In this document: positions 9,258-18,293 of the stretch, piece by piece
How the letters are laid out: each line of letters opens with the position of its first letter
Position numbering within the stretch: position 1 is the first letter of the stretch
Source: Paraburkholderia sp. HP33-1
GTDB lineage: Bacteria > Pseudomonadota > Gammaproteobacteria > Burkholderiales > Burkholderiaceae
DNA length: 64,000 bases
Assembly: GCF_021390595.1 (NCBI RefSeq)
Contig: NZ_JAJEJR010000001.1
Location: 2,418,001 to 2,482,000 of the forward strand
Reading direction: 5' to 3'
Notes under the pieces: model-generated
Databases searched by the model: none
The model's input: the letters and a program-made list of their open reading frames with translations, nothing else
What the model was told of the DNA's origin: nothing
Made by a program: the position numbers and the translations under genes

Positions 9258-9815
9258 ATGAAGACCGCACAGGAACTCCGCACCGGCAACGTCGTGATGA
9301 TCGGCGCAGACGCAATGGTCGTGCAAAAGGCCGAATACAACAAATCGGGCCGTAACTCCGCCGTCGTCAAGATGAAGTTCAAGAACCTGCTGACCGGCGC
9401 CGGCATGGAAACCGTGTACAAGGCGGACGACAAGTTCGACGTCGTCGTGCTCGAGCGCAAGGAAGTGACGTATTCGTACTTCGCCGACCCGATGTACGTG
9501 TTCATGGACGCCGACTACAACCAGTACGAAGTCGAAGCCGAAATGATGGGCGACGCGATGCACTACCTCGAAGACGGCATGGCTTGCGAAGTCGTGTTCT
9601 ACAACGAGAAGGCGATTTCGGTCGAACTGCCGACCACTCTGGTTCGTGAAATCATCTACACGGAACCGGCTGTCAAGGGCGACACGTCGTCGGGCAAGGT
9701 GCTGAAGAACGCCAAGCTGAACACCGGTTTCGAACTGCAGGTGCCGCTCTTCTGCAACATCGGCGACAAGATCGAAATCGACACGCGTACGCACGAATAC
9801 CGCAGCCGCGCCTAA
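9258..9815 (+). CDS. efp: Elongation factor P
   Basis: Binds stalled ribosomes between the P and E sites and promotes peptide-bond formation at proline runs. The 185 residues match the normal family length. It has an N-terminal KOW-like domain, with the modification loop around S30-G31-R32 placing an arginine at position 32, followed by two OB domains ending in the family's [16 protein letters not shown]. Arg32, together with earP upstream, shows the rhamnosylation type rather than the lysine (EpmA/EpmB) type of EF-P. A clear terminator follows. Confidence 0.98.
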   Translation: MKTAQELRTGNVVMIGADAMVVQKAEYNKSGRNSAVVKMKFKNLLTGAGMETVYKADDKFDVVVLERKEVTYSYFADPMYVFMDADYNQYEVEAEMMGDAMHYLEDGMACEVVFYNEKAISVELPTTLVREIIYTEPAVKGDTSSGKVLKNAKLNTGFELQVPLFCNIGDKIEIDTRTHEYRSRA

Positions 9816-9864
9816 GCGCCTGTCTGCGTCACCCCGCCAGCGCCGGCGCCCTGCCGGCCTGCAC

Positions 9865-9892
9865 AAAAAGCGCTCAATTTTGGGCGCTTTTT
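9865..9892 (+). terminator. Rho-independent terminator after efp
   Basis: Stem AAAAAGCGC (9865-9873) pairs with GCGCTTTTT (9884-9892), followed by further T-rich sequence (CTTTTCTG). Confidence 0.85.
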
Positions 9893-10016
9893 CTTTTCTG
9901 TCGCGCCGTGTATGGTTTAGGAAAACTTTACCGGCAAGTTTCTCAAAATTGCCATCACGACATCCCGATTTCGCGTCGCGCGCGCGGCAAGTCCTTGATT
10001 CATAGCAACAAAGGCC

Positions 10017-10034
10017 TTTGGCACGGTCTCTGCT
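10017..10034 (+). promoter_or_regulatory. Candidate sigma-54 promoter (-24/-12)
   Basis: The sequence TTGGCACG-GTCT-CTGCT closely matches the sigma-54 pattern TGGCACG-N4-TTGCW. The invariant GG (10020-10021) and GC (10032-10033) are exactly 10 bases apart. Transcription would start near 10045 and read into the CsbD-like stump and the NtrC-family regulator. An activator site has not been identified. Confidence 0.6.
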
Positions 10035-10086
10035 GGGTGGAGGGTTATGCGAGTACCGCTGATTTTTCCAACCTGGGAGATGCACC

Positions 10087-10122
10087 GTGAATAACGACAT
10101 CGCTGAAGGCAAATGGATTTAG
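10087..10122 (+). pseudogene. Stump of a CsbD-family stress protein gene (11 codons)
   Basis: A GTG preceded by GGGAGA six bases upstream begins the peptide MNNDIAEGKWI before a TAG. CsbD-family proteins characteristically start M-N-x-D-x-x-E-G-K-W-K-Q and continue for about 65 residues. Here the similarity stops right after the Trp, and none of the usual GKVKEQWGKLTDDD-like continuation is found in any frame. The simplest reading is an internal deletion that left only the start region. It could instead be a leader peptide of the regulator mRNA. The assignment rests on ten residues only. Confidence 0.4.
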
Positions 10123-10214
10123 CCCTGTCATCGAGCCCGCCAGAACCTGCCGTGCGCGCCATCAGAGTTGGCGGCGCACCGGGAATTTAACTCAGTCATA
10201 AAATTGCGCTCGCC

Positions 10215-11597
10215 ATGCCACACGCTCTGATTGTTGAAGACGATCCCAATAGCCTGTCCGGTCTGTCGGCGATCCTCGCGGCCGACGGCTTTTCCGTCGA
10301 CACCGCGACTACGCTCGCCGAGGCCCGCGCCGCGCTGACGCGCTTCATTCCCGACGTCGTGCTCGTCGACCTGAATCTGCCGGACGGTAGCGGCCTCGAT
10401 CTGTTGCAGCACCTGCCCGCGCATCCGCCCGGCGGTGAGCTTCCGGTGATCGTGATGACCGGCAATGCGACGGTCGAGAGCGCGATCGAGGGCTTGCGGC
10501 ACGGCATCTGGGACTATCTGCTGAAGCCGGTCAACATCCCGCGTCTGCGCAGCCTGCTCGCGCGCATCCCGCGGCCGTACGAGCTGACCGAGGAAGTGCA
10601 GGCATTGCGCGCGTCGCTGCGTCAGCTTGGGCGCTTCGGCTTGATGCTCGGCCGCAGCGGCACGATCCAGCATGTGTACGACACGATCGAGCGTCTTGCG
10701 CCGACCGAAGCCGCAGTGCTGATCTCGGGCGAGGCCGGCACCGGCAAACAGATCGCCGCGCGCACGCTGCACGACATGAGCCGTCGCCGCAAAGGCCCGT
10801 TCGTCACGTTCGACTGCCGCAACGCGGCGGCCGACGGCCTCAATCGCTCGCTCGACAGCGTGCTGTTCGGTCACGGACGCGGCGCGACTGGCGGAGCCGA
10901 GCAGCGCGAGCCGGGCCTCTTCGAACAGGCAAGCGGCGGCACGCTGCTCATCAACGAAATCACCGAGCTGCCGCGCGCACAGCAGGAAGCGCTGTTGCGC
11001 GCGCTCGATTCGCAGACGTTCATGCGCGTCGGCGGCACCAACCAGATCGTGACCGACTTCCGGCTCATTGCATCGACGCGCAAGCCGCCACGCGCGGCGG
11101 TCGCGGACGGTTCACTGCATCAGGACCTCGCGCTGCGTCTCGAAGCCGCCGCGGTCATGTTGCCGCCGCTGCGCGAGCGCAGCGAAGATCCGGTGCTGAT
11201 CGCTCAGGCGATCGTCGACGAACTGAATCTCGCAGCGCGCGCGCACGGCGCGTCCGAGGTCGCGAAGCAGACGACGCCGAACTTCCTGCGCGAATGCCTC
11301 GCGTATGACTGGCCGGGCAATGTGCGCGAATTGCAGGAGCGCGTGCGGCGCGCGTATCTGGCATCGGGCGATGTGATCGAGTCGTTGCGCGCCGACGAGG
11401 CAGGGACGGCGCACGGCCGCGACCTGAACGGCAGCCGCGTGCAGGTGACGGTCGGCACGCCGCTCGCGGACGTCGAGGAAATGCTGATTCGCGCGACGCT
11501 CGACGCGGTCGGCGGCACGCGGCATCGCGCGGCATCGCTGCTCGGAATCAGCCCAAAGACGCTCTACAACAAGTTGCAGCGCATGCGCCTGAACTGA
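10215..11597 (+). CDS. NtrC-family response regulator with degenerate AAA+ motifs
   Basis: A 460-residue two-component regulator. The receiver domain (residues 1-120) is complete: acidic D9-D10, phospho-acceptor D52, the T of VMTGNAT and the K of YLLKP. The central AAA+ domain has Walker A GEAGTGKQ (172-179), but the sigma-54 contact loop GAFTGA is replaced by GATGGA (223-228) and the Walker B Asp is Asn247 (LLINE). Sensor II (WPGNVRELQ) is kept. A Fis-type helix-turn-helix ends the protein (HRAASLLGISPKTLYNKLQ). It probably binds DNA, but activation of sigma-54 polymerase is doubtful. No sensor kinase is adjacent. It lies downstream of a candidate sigma-54 promoter. Confidence 0.85.
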   Translation: MPHALIVEDDPNSLSGLSAILAADGFSVDTATTLAEARAALTRFIPDVVLVDLNLPDGSGLDLLQHLPAHPPGGELPVIVMTGNATVESAIEGLRHGIWDYLLKPVNIPRLRSLLARIPRPYELTEEVQALRASLRQLGRFGLMLGRSGTIQHVYDTIERLAPTEAAVLISGEAGTGKQIAARTLHDMSRRRKGPFVTFDCRNAAADGLNRSLDSVLFGHGRGATGGAEQREPGLFEQASGGTLLINEITELPRAQQEALLRALDSQTFMRVGGTNQIVTDFRLIASTRKPPRAAVADGSLHQDLALRLEAAAVMLPPLRERSEDPVLIAQAIVDELNLAARAHGASEVAKQTTPNFLRECLAYDWPGNVRELQERVRRAYLASGDVIESLRADEAGTAHGRDLNGSRVQVTVGTPLADVEEMLIRATLDAVGGTRHRAASLLGISPKTLYNKLQRMRLN

Positions 11598-11672
11598 GTG
11601 ATCGAATGGCGCGTGGCGCGGATGCTTGCTGAAGCTTGACGGCGGCTCGCACCGCTCGAAGCGCATAAAAAG

Positions 11673-11702
11673 ATGGCGCCTTGAGTTCCTTCAAGGCGCC
11701 AT
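11673..11702. terminator. Bidirectional terminator between regulator and nagZ
   Basis: A perfect 12-base inverted repeat ATGGCGCCTTGA / TCAAGGCGCCAT with a 6-base loop, preceded by AAAAAG and followed by TTCCGTTT. It separates the converging regulator and nagZ transcripts. Confidence 0.85.
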
Positions 11703-11708
11703 TTCCGT

Positions 11709-12737
11709 TTATGCAAACGCACCGCGCACCAGCCTCTGCGCTTCGGCATACCGCGGTTCGGCCATCAGCTTGCTCCACGCGAGCGCCTTGCCGCGCGGCC
11801 GCATGCGCTCCAGACGCTGCCGCGATTCCTTCGATGGCGTGACGCGCAGCGCGTCGAGTACCTTCTCCGCTTCGTCGGGCTGATTGCAGATCAGCACCAT
11901 GTCGCAGCCGGCCTGCAAGGCGGCGCTCGCCGCTTGCGTCAGCGTGCCGCCCTGGCGCGCGGCTTCCATCGACAGATCGTCGCTGAAGATCGCGCCTTCG
12001 AAGCCAAGCTTGCCGCGCAGGATGTCCTGCAGCCAGATGCGCGAGAAGCCGGCCGGCTTCTCATCGACCTGCGGATAGACGACGTGCGCGGGTAGCACCG
12101 CGCCAAGCGACAAACCGAGCCAGTCGTACGGCGCGACGTCGTTGCCGAGGATCTCGTCGAGCGGCCGTTCGTCGACCGGCATTGCGACGTGCGAGTCCGC
12201 CTGCGCGAAGCCGTGCCCCGGAAAATGCTTGCCGCAATTGCTCATGCCGGCGAGCGCGAGGCCGTGGTTCAGGCTCTTTGCGAGCAGCGCGACCACGCGC
12301 GGATCGCGATGGAACGCGCGATCGCCGATCACCTGTGAGTGGCCGTAATCGAGGTCGAGCACCGGCGTGAAACTCATGTCGATGCCGCACGCGCGCAACT
12401 CCGCGGCGAGAATATAGCCGACCGCGGTCGTCACCTTGGTCGCGTGCAGCACGTCGTGGTCCCATAGCGCACCGAGCTTGCCCATCGACGGCAGCACCGT
12501 GAAGCCGTCAGTGCGAAAACGCTGCACGCGGCCGCCTTCGTGGTCGACGGCGATCAGCAGATCCGGGCGAATCGCCCGGATTGCATCGGTCAGCGCGACC
12601 AGTTGCGCGCGGCTTTCGTAGTGGCGCGCGAAGAGGATCACGCCCCCGGTCATCAGGTGAGCGAGACGCCTTTTATCATCACCGTTGAGCGTTTTGCCGA
12701 CCACGTCGAGCATCACCGGTCCGGGTGTGGTTTTCAT
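11709..12737 (-). CDS. nagZ: Beta-N-acetylhexosaminidase
   Basis: A cytosolic family-3 glycosidase that removes GlcNAc from muropeptides in peptidoglycan recycling. Its products influence beta-lactamase induction in many Gram-negatives. The 342-residue protein has the substrate-binding KHFPGHG loop and the nucleophile region FSDDLSMEA, both canonical. The start MKTTPGPVMLDVVG was chosen because upstream codons look non-coding and this gives the standard length. It is the last gene of the long minus-strand series and follows acpS by 67 bases. Confidence 0.95.
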   Translation of the reverse strand: MKTTPGPVMLDVVGKTLNGDDKRRLAHLMTGGVILFARHYESRAQLVALTDAIRAIRPDLLIAVDHEGGRVQRFRTDGFTVLPSMGKLGALWDHDVLHATKVTTAVGYILAAELRACGIDMSFTPVLDLDYGHSQVIGDRAFHRDPRVVALLAKSLNHGLALAGMSNCGKHFPGHGFAQADSHVAMPVDERPLDEILGNDVAPYDWLGLSLGAVLPAHVVYPQVDEKPAGFSRIWLQDILRGKLGFEGAIFSDDLSMEAARQGGTLTQAASAALQAGCDMVLICNQPDEAEKVLDALRVTPSKESRQRLERMRPRGKALAWSKLMAEPRYAEAQRLVRGAFA

Positions 12738-12804
12738 CGAATTCCGCTGGAAAGGAGCTTGAGGCAAAGACAAACGCGACCGGCAATGGTCGCGTTCAAC
12801 GTTT

Positions 12805-13272
12805 TTATTCGGTGGCGGATTGCGCGGACGAAGCCCAGGATGCCGACGCAGCAAACGAGGCCTGCGCCCCGCCCTCCCGCTGCGTCTCGGCGATCACGAA
12901 CGACACCGCGTAATCGCGCTCGTCGCTGATCGTCACGCGCGCCGTGATGCCGCGCGCGTCGAGCCATTCGGCCAACTCGCCGGAGGCGACCACCATCGGC
13001 TCGCCACTCGGCCGGTTCAACGTCTGCAGCGCGCGCCAGGTCATCGGCCAGTGCATGCCGAGGCCGATCGCCTTCGAGAACGCTTCTTTCGCCGAGAAAC
13101 GCGTCGCGAGAAACGCCAGACCGCGCGCCGCCGAGCGGGCGTGGCGCGCGTGGTAGACGCGCAGTTCGTCGGGACCGAGCACCTTCTCGGCGAAGCGGCC
13201 ATTGGTGCGAGTCATCACCGCAGCGATGCGGCTCACCTGAACGATGTCGGTGCCAATGCCGTAGATTGCCAT
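12805..13272 (-). CDS. acpS: Holo-[acyl-carrier-protein] synthase
   Basis: Transfers 4'-phosphopantetheine from CoA to the serine of acyl carrier protein. Its substrate, acpP, is encoded about 13 kb upstream in the same gene series. The start [16 protein letters not shown] and the [12 protein letters not shown] motif carry the Mg/CoA-binding Asp and Glu of the family. At 155 residues it is about 25-30 longer than typical because of an Ala/Ser-rich C-terminal tail. It lies 24 bases after pdxJ, in the common betaproteobacterial order pdxJ-acpS-nagZ. Confidence 0.95.
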   Translation of the reverse strand: MAIYGIGTDIVQVSRIAAVMTRTNGRFAEKVLGPDELRVYHARHARSAARGLAFLATRFSAKEAFSKAIGLGMHWPMTWRALQTLNRPSGEPMVVASGELAEWLDARGITARVTISDERDYAVSFVIAETQREGGAQASFAASASWASSAQSATE

Positions 13273-13296
13273 GCGTGCGTCCGTCGCCAGATTGCG

Positions 13297-14061
13297 TTAC
13301 GCGCGCGCGCCGAGACGCGCGGCGACCATGATCGCCTTCATCTCGCGCACCGCGTTGTCCCAGCCCGCGAAGATCGCGTGCGCGACGATCGCATGGCCGA
13401 TATTGAGTTCGACGATGCCGTCGATCGCTGCGATCTGCTGCACGTTTGTGTAGTGCAGGCCGTGGCCTGCGTTCACCTTGAGGCCGAGCGTCGCGCCGAA
13501 TTCGACCGCGCGCACGATGCGCTCGTATTCGCGCTGCTGTTCGTCGGGATCGTGCGCCTCCGCGTAACGGCCGGTGTGCAGCTCGATCACCGGCGCGCCG
13601 GCTTCATGCGCGGCGCGAATCTGCGATTCTTCGGGGTCGATGAAGAGCGACACGCGCGACTTCGCGTCGGCTAGTTGCTTGCACGCGGCGCGCACCGCCG
13701 CGAATTGTCCGGCGACGTCGAGACCACCTTCGGTCGTCAGCTCCTCGCGTTTTTCCGGCACGAGGCACACGTCGTGCGGCTGCACTTCGCACGCGATGTC
13801 GAGCATTTCCGGCGTGACCGCGCATTCGAGATTCATGCGCGTTTTCAGGAGCGGGCGCAGCTTGCGCACGTCGGCGTCGACGATATGCCGGCGGTCTTCG
13901 CGCAGATGCAGCGTGATCGCATCGGCGCCGGCCTCTTCCGCCATCAGCGCGGCGCGGATCGGATCGGGATAGGACGTGCCGCGCGCGTTACGCAGCGTAG
14001 CGACGTGGTCGATGTTCACGCCGAGGTCGATCACGGTTGGCGAAGTCAGGAAGAAGCTCAT
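13297..14061 (-). CDS. pdxJ: Pyridoxine 5'-phosphate synthase
   Basis: Condenses 1-deoxyxylulose 5-phosphate with 3-amino-2-oxopropyl phosphate in the DXP-dependent vitamin B6 pathway. The 254-residue TIM-barrel protein shows the family blocks [38 protein letters not shown] and [12 protein letters not shown], with the catalytic Glu/His residues inside them. The ATG overlaps the recO stop as ATGA, which indicates translational coupling. Earlier in-frame codons belong to recO's region and are not used. Confidence 0.97.
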   Translation of the reverse strand: MSFFLTSPTVIDLGVNIDHVATLRNARGTSYPDPIRAALMAEEAGADAITLHLREDRRHIVDADVRKLRPLLKTRMNLECAVTPEMLDIACEVQPHDVCLVPEKREELTTEGGLDVAGQFAAVRAACKQLADAKSRVSLFIDPEESQIRAAHEAGAPVIELHTGRYAEAHDPDEQQREYERIVRAVEFGATLGLKVNAGHGLHYTNVQQIAAIDGIVELNIGHAIVAHAIFAGWDNAVREMKAIMVAARLGARA

Positions 14062-14957
14062 AAGTTCTGCAGGTCGATCAGGATCTGACGGGTCGCAAGC
14101 GGCGCGCCGCCGAGATAGGTGTTGAGCAGAAAGCGCATCAGCGTTTTGCTTTGCGCGACGGTCTGCGCTCGATGGTAATCGTCCTTTTCCATATCGAGCA
14201 AGGTTTGTCCCGACACCACCGGCCACTGCGCGGGCCATTCGTCCGATGCCTCCCGGACGCCGCGCTCGGGATCGAATACGTAGCGGCCGTCGGCGAGCAC
14301 CGCTTTGCGCGCGACCGTGCGATCGAGCGCCATCGCGTAACCGGTTTCGCGCAACAGCACGCGTTCGAACGAGCGCAGCACCTGCACCGGCGGCTCATCG
14401 TGCGCGAGCCGCGTCAACGTGACGACGTAGTGGTGAAACAGCTGCGGATGCGGGTCTTCGCGCGCGCAGAAGCGCACTAGCAGTTCGTTGACGTAGAAGC
14501 CGCACAGCAGCGCGTCGCCGGTCAGCGGCAGCATGCCGCCGACCCATTCGGCGCCGGTCAGCGTGCGCATTTCGGATTTGCCCGACCACGCCAGCGATAA
14601 CGGCTGGAAGGTTTGCAGCACACCGCGCAGCGCGGAGTGTGGGCGCTTCGCGCCCTTCGCGACGAGCGCGAGACGGCCGTGATCGCGTGACAGTACGTCG
14701 ATGATCAGACTGGTCTCGCGATACGGGTAGCTATGCAGGACGAACGCGGGCTGCTCGGTGATCCGGTAGTCGGAAGCGGAGGCGCGCGGCGGTCGGCGCG
14801 ACGGCGTTTTGGGCGGATCGCCATCGGCGGCGGGGGCGCTTTTCGCGCTTTTGGTTTCGGCCGACGCTTTCCGCGCGCTACGCGCGGGCCGTGACGGCTC
14901 GTGCTCCGGTTGGTCCGGACCCGCGTCTGAATTCAGCGTCATCGACGCGTCATTCAT
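14058..14957 (-). CDS. recO: DNA repair protein RecO
   Basis: A mediator that loads RecA on single-stranded DNA with RecR in gap repair. The recognisable core (residues about 60-299) starts at [42 protein letters not shown], the OB-fold typical of RecO. It is preceded by a roughly 60-residue Lys/Ala/Pro-rich, probably disordered tail. The ATG chosen (MNDASM) overlaps the era stop by eight bases; nearby upstream ATG and GTG codons are possible. The era-recO-pdxJ order is conserved. Confidence 0.93.
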   Translation of the reverse strand: MNDASMTLNSDAGPDQPEHEPSRPARSARKASAETKSAKSAPAADGDPPKTPSRRPPRASASDYRITEQPAFVLHSYPYRETSLIIDVLSRDHGRLALVAKGAKRPHSALRGVLQTFQPLSLAWSGKSEMRTLTGAEWVGGMLPLTGDALLCGFYVNELLVRFCAREDPHPQLFHHYVVTLTRLAHDEPPVQVLRSFERVLLRETGYAMALDRTVARKAVLADGRYVFDPERGVREASDEWPAQWPVVSGQTLLDMEKDDYHRAQTVAQSKTLMRFLLNTYLGGAPLATRQILIDLQNL

Positions 14958-15849
14958 ACCCATACGCACGAAGCCCGGCTTCGTTGTCGGCCCAGCCGCT
15001 CTTCACCTTGACGAAGGTCTCGAGATATACCGGCCCGTCGAACAGTTTCGCCATGTCGAGGCGCGCCTCGGTGCTGATCTGCTTCAGCTTCGCGCCCTTC
15101 TGGCCGATGATCATGGCCTTGTGCATGTCGCGATCGACGAGGATCGTCGCGAAGATACGGCGCAGGCGCCCTTCGGTTTCGAACTTGTCGATCAGCACGG
15201 TGCTCGTGTAGGGCAGCTCGTCGCCGGTCCAGCGGAAGACCTTTTCGCGCAGGATTTCGGCCGCGAGGAAGCGTTCGCTGCGATCGGTCAGGTCGTCCTC
15301 GCCGTAGATCGGCTGGCTTTCCGGCAGGAACGGCTTGATGGTCGCCATCAGACGCTTGATGTCGTCGATGTTTTTCGCCGACAGCGGCACGATCTCGTTG
15401 AACTCGCGCAGCGTGCTCATCTGCTGCATGAACGGAAACAGCGAGTCTTTATCCGACACGCGATCGAGCTTGTTCGCGATCAGCAACGTCGGCACCTTCG
15501 ACGGGATCAGGTCGAGCACCCTCTGGTCGTCGGGGCCGAAGCGGCCCGCTTCGATCACGAACAGGATCGCGTCGACCGAGGTCAGCGTCGACGTGACCGC
15601 GCGATTCAGCGAGCGGTTCAGCGCGCCGCTATGTTTGGTCTGGAAACCCGGCGTGTCGACGAAGATGTACTGCGCGTCTTCGAGCGTGTTGATGCCGGTG
15701 ATGCGATGGCGCGTGGTCTGGGCCTTGCGCGAGGTGATGCTGACTTTCTGGCCGACCAGCGCGTTCATCAGCGTGGACTTGCCGACGTTCGGACGGCCGA
15801 CGATCGCGACCATGCCGCAGCGAAAACCAGTGGGAGTGGGAGCGTTCAT
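14950..15849 (-). CDS. era: GTPase Era
   Basis: An essential GTPase that binds 16S rRNA during 30S subunit maturation. The 299 residues fit the family. G1 is GRPNVGKS (18-25), G3 is DTPG, G4 is NKLD, and the C-terminal KH domain contains [35 protein letters not shown]. The start MNAPTPTGF was selected because it gives the usual distance to the G1 motif. It follows rnc by 54 bases, so the RNase III and Era functions in rRNA maturation are co-expressed. Confidence 0.97.
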   Translation of the reverse strand: MNAPTPTGFRCGMVAIVGRPNVGKSTLMNALVGQKVSITSRKAQTTRHRITGINTLEDAQYIFVDTPGFQTKHSGALNRSLNRAVTSTLTSVDAILFVIEAGRFGPDDQRVLDLIPSKVPTLLIANKLDRVSDKDSLFPFMQQMSTLREFNEIVPLSAKNIDDIKRLMATIKPFLPESQPIYGEDDLTDRSERFLAAEILREKVFRWTGDELPYTSTVLIDKFETEGRLRRIFATILVDRDMHKAMIIGQKGAKLKQISTEARLDMAKLFDGPVYLETFVKVKSGWADNEAGLRAYGYE

Positions 15850-15903
15850 ATTCGGACTACGGCAGGTTCGGTTTGGCGCACGCGACGCGCACGCCAATGG
15901 CAA

Positions 15904-17196
15904 TCAATGGCCCGCATCGGCGACGCGCGTTTGCACCGCGTCGGCGACGCCGGGTTCGTGTTCGGCAGATGCCGGGGCCGGCGAGGCGGCCGGCACGGGC
16001 GCGGAGGTTGCGCTCGATGCAGCAATGCCCGGCGCGGCTTCGCGGCTGCGCTGACGGTCTGCGCCGCGAGCGTGTGACGGTGCGTCGGCTTTGAGGTCGG
16101 GGGCTTTGTCCGCGGCGGGTTTTTCGGCCGGCTTGTCGACAGGTTTCTCGCCCGTGTGGACCGAAACCTTGTCGGCTCTCTCCGCCTTGTCGGACTTCTC
16201 GGCACGCTCCGGCTTGTCCTGCCCGCTGTACTCCACGTGCGCGGCTCGGATCACGGCCAGAGGCGCACCGACGGCAGCCGGCGCGGCACGCTCGGCCGCA
16301 GGCTTTTCAGCGGCCGATTTTTCCATGCCAGGCTTGTCGGCATGGGCTTCCAGCGTGGCAGCCACACGCGCCTCGCCGCGCGCCGTACCGCGCTCACTCT
16401 TGCGATCCGGCGTACGCAAATCCAGCGCGGCCTGCACGCCGGTCACGCCCGGCACGATGTCCTGTTCGGCGTTTTTCGCGGCGCGTGCGCCTTTCGAGCG
16501 CTTCGACTTCGCGACGACGGCGGGCGCGGCGGCCATTACTTCGTCGAGCGCCTTCTTTGCGGCAGCCTGCTCCGCCGCGCGACGGCTGGCCCCCGAACCT
16601 GAAACCTTGACGTCCAGCTTCGGCACCGTGCATTCGACTTCGAACTGCTGATTGTGCGCCGCACCATGCGTGGCGACGACCGTATAGGTCGGCAAAGCAA
16701 TTTTGTGGCCCTGCAGATACTCCTGCAGCAGCGTCTTCGCGTCCTTGCCGAGCGTGCGCGGGTCGATATGGTCGAGAATCGGCACGTAAAGGCGCTTGAT
16801 GACCGTCTGGGCGGCATCGAAGCCACCGTCGAGGAATACCGCACCGAGCACCGCCTCGAGCGTATCAGCGAGGATCGAGGGCCGGCGGAAGCCGCCGCTG
16901 CGCAGCTCGCCCTCGCCGAGCCGCAGGCCTTCGGAAATATTGAGCGCCTGAGCAATCTCGTAGAGGGACTGCTGTTTGACCAGATTGGCGCGCACGCGCG
17001 ACAGGTCGCCTTCGTCGAGTTTGCCGAAACGTTGGAACAAAAGCGCAGCCACCGCGCAATTCAGAACGGAGTCGCCGAGAAATTCGAGCCGTTCGTTATG
17101 CGTGGAGCTATGACTGCGGTGTGTTAAAGCCTGGCGCAACAATTCCGCATTGCGAAATTCGTAGCGCAAACGGCTTTCCAACGGAGATAGGGGCAT
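15904..17196 (-). CDS. rnc: Ribonuclease III with long C-terminal extension
   Basis: Cleaves double-stranded RNA in rRNA precursors and many mRNAs. The nuclease domain has the signature [11 protein letters not shown] (residues 35-45) and the second acidic cluster [15 protein letters not shown] double-stranded RNA-binding domain follows (about 155-222, ending in [17 protein letters not shown]). The remaining roughly 200 residues are a low-complexity Ala/Glu/Lys/Pro/Asp tail, making the protein nearly twice the enterobacterial length. The tail is not annotated in any family I know and is probably disordered. A nested hairpin lies just upstream of the gene. Confidence 0.95.
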   Translation of the reverse strand: MPLSPLESRLRYEFRNAELLRQALTHRSHSSTHNERLEFLGDSVLNCAVAALLFQRFGKLDEGDLSRVRANLVKQQSLYEIAQALNISEGLRLGEGELRSGGFRRPSILADTLEAVLGAVFLDGGFDAAQTVIKRLYVPILDHIDPRTLGKDAKTLLQEYLQGHKIALPTYTVVATHGAAHNQQFEVECTVPKLDVKVSGSGASRRAAEQAAAKKALDEVMAAAPAVVAKSKRSKGARAAKNAEQDIVPGVTGVQAALDLRTPDRKSERGTARGEARVAATLEAHADKPGMEKSAAEKPAAERAAPAAVGAPLAVIRAAHVEYSGQDKPERAEKSDKAERADKVSVHTGEKPVDKPAEKPAADKAPDLKADAPSHARGADRQRSREAAPGIAASSATSAPVPAASPAPASAEHEPGVADAVQTRVADAGH

Positions 17197-17299
17197 GGGC
17201 AGAGTATAACGCGGGCGCCTGACCCGGCGGAAACGCGGGGCGCCAGCGGAAAAAGCATGGTGAAGCGGCGTTACCGCGCGTTCTTAAGGTGGTGTGACA

Positions 17300-17347
17300 A
17301 CACGCCGCGACCAGGATAACCGGATACCGGCTATTCGCGCGGCGTGT
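17300..17347 (-). promoter_or_regulatory. Nested inverted repeat in the lepB-rnc gap
   Basis: An outer perfect 10-base stem, ACACGCCGCG (17300-17309) with CGCGGCGTGT (17338-17347), encloses a small CCGG-ATA-CCGG hairpin. It lies 104-151 bases before the rnc start, with no T-tract on either side. It could be an RNase III processing site in the rnc leader, as known for E. coli rnc; that role is inferred. Confidence 0.5.
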
Positions 17348-17381
17348 GAGAAGCGATTACGAAACGATCAATGCACTCGAC

Positions 17382-18275
17382 TCACTGAAACGAGCCGATG
17401 CGCCGCAGATCGCTGAAGTTCATCCAGATGAAAAACGCGCGACCAACGATATTGCGTTCCGGCGCAAAACCCCAGTACCGGCTATCAGCGCTGTTGTCGC
17501 GGTTGTCGCCCATCATGAAGAAATTGCCGGGCGGCACTTTGCAGATCACGCCACGCGCGTTGTACTGGCAGTTGTCGCGAAACGGATAATCTTCCGCGCC
17601 AACGATGAACGGAGGCACCGCCGGATTATTCAGAATCGCATTCTTGCGGCCGTCGATATCTTCTTCGAACTGCTTCGCATAACCGAGGCGCTCTTCGTCG
17701 AGATAATCGGGCAGCGGCGTTTCGGGCACAGGTTTGCCGTTGATCGTGAGCTTCTTGTCCTGATACTCGATCACGTCGCCCGGCAGACCAATTACGCGCT
17801 TGATGTAGTCGACCGATTCGTCCTTCGGATAACGGAACACCACTACGTCGCCGCGCTGGACCGGACTGCCCTGCGTGATCCTCGTGTTGGTGATCGGCAA
17901 ACGCAGACCATATTCGAATTTATTGACGAGAATGAAGTCGCCCACCAGCAGCGTCGGCACCATCGACCCCGAAGGAATCTTGAACGGCTCGACCACGAAC
18001 GAGCGCACGACGAACACCACCAGAATCACCGGGAAAAAGCTCGCCGTATATTCGAGCCACCACGGCTGACGCAGCTTGTCGTCACGTAGACGCGCGCGCG
18101 TTTGTGCGGCGTTTTCATCGGCGAAACGCTCGCCGATGCGTGCCTGCTGACGATCGAATTCGGCGACTGCGGCTTCCGCCTCGCGGCGCCGTTTCGGCAG
18201 AAAAACCAGTTTGTCCGCGACCCATGCGACACCCGTCAAAACGACGAGCACAAAAAGAATCAGCGCGAAATTCAT
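17382..18275 (-). CDS. lepB: Signal peptidase I
   Basis: Cleaves signal peptides of exported proteins at the periplasmic face of the inner membrane. The 297-residue protein has an N-terminal membrane helix (residues 2-20) and a second one around 78-92. It carries the catalytic pair Ser104 (PSGSMVPTL) and Lys159 (YIKRVIGLPGD), and the late box GDNRDNSADSRYWG. It begins 18 bases after lepA, the usual lepA-lepB-rnc order. Confidence 0.97.
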   Translation of the reverse strand: MNFALILFVLVVLTGVAWVADKLVFLPKRRREAEAAVAEFDRQQARIGERFADENAAQTRARLRDDKLRQPWWLEYTASFFPVILVVFVVRSFVVEPFKIPSGSMVPTLLVGDFILVNKFEYGLRLPITNTRITQGSPVQRGDVVVFRYPKDESVDYIKRVIGLPGDVIEYQDKKLTINGKPVPETPLPDYLDEERLGYAKQFEEDIDGRKNAILNNPAVPPFIVGAEDYPFRDNCQYNARGVICKVPPGNFFMMGDNRDNSADSRYWGFAPERNIVGRAFFIWMNFSDLRRIGSFQ

Positions 18276-18293
18276 AGGGTTCCGTTATTCAAC

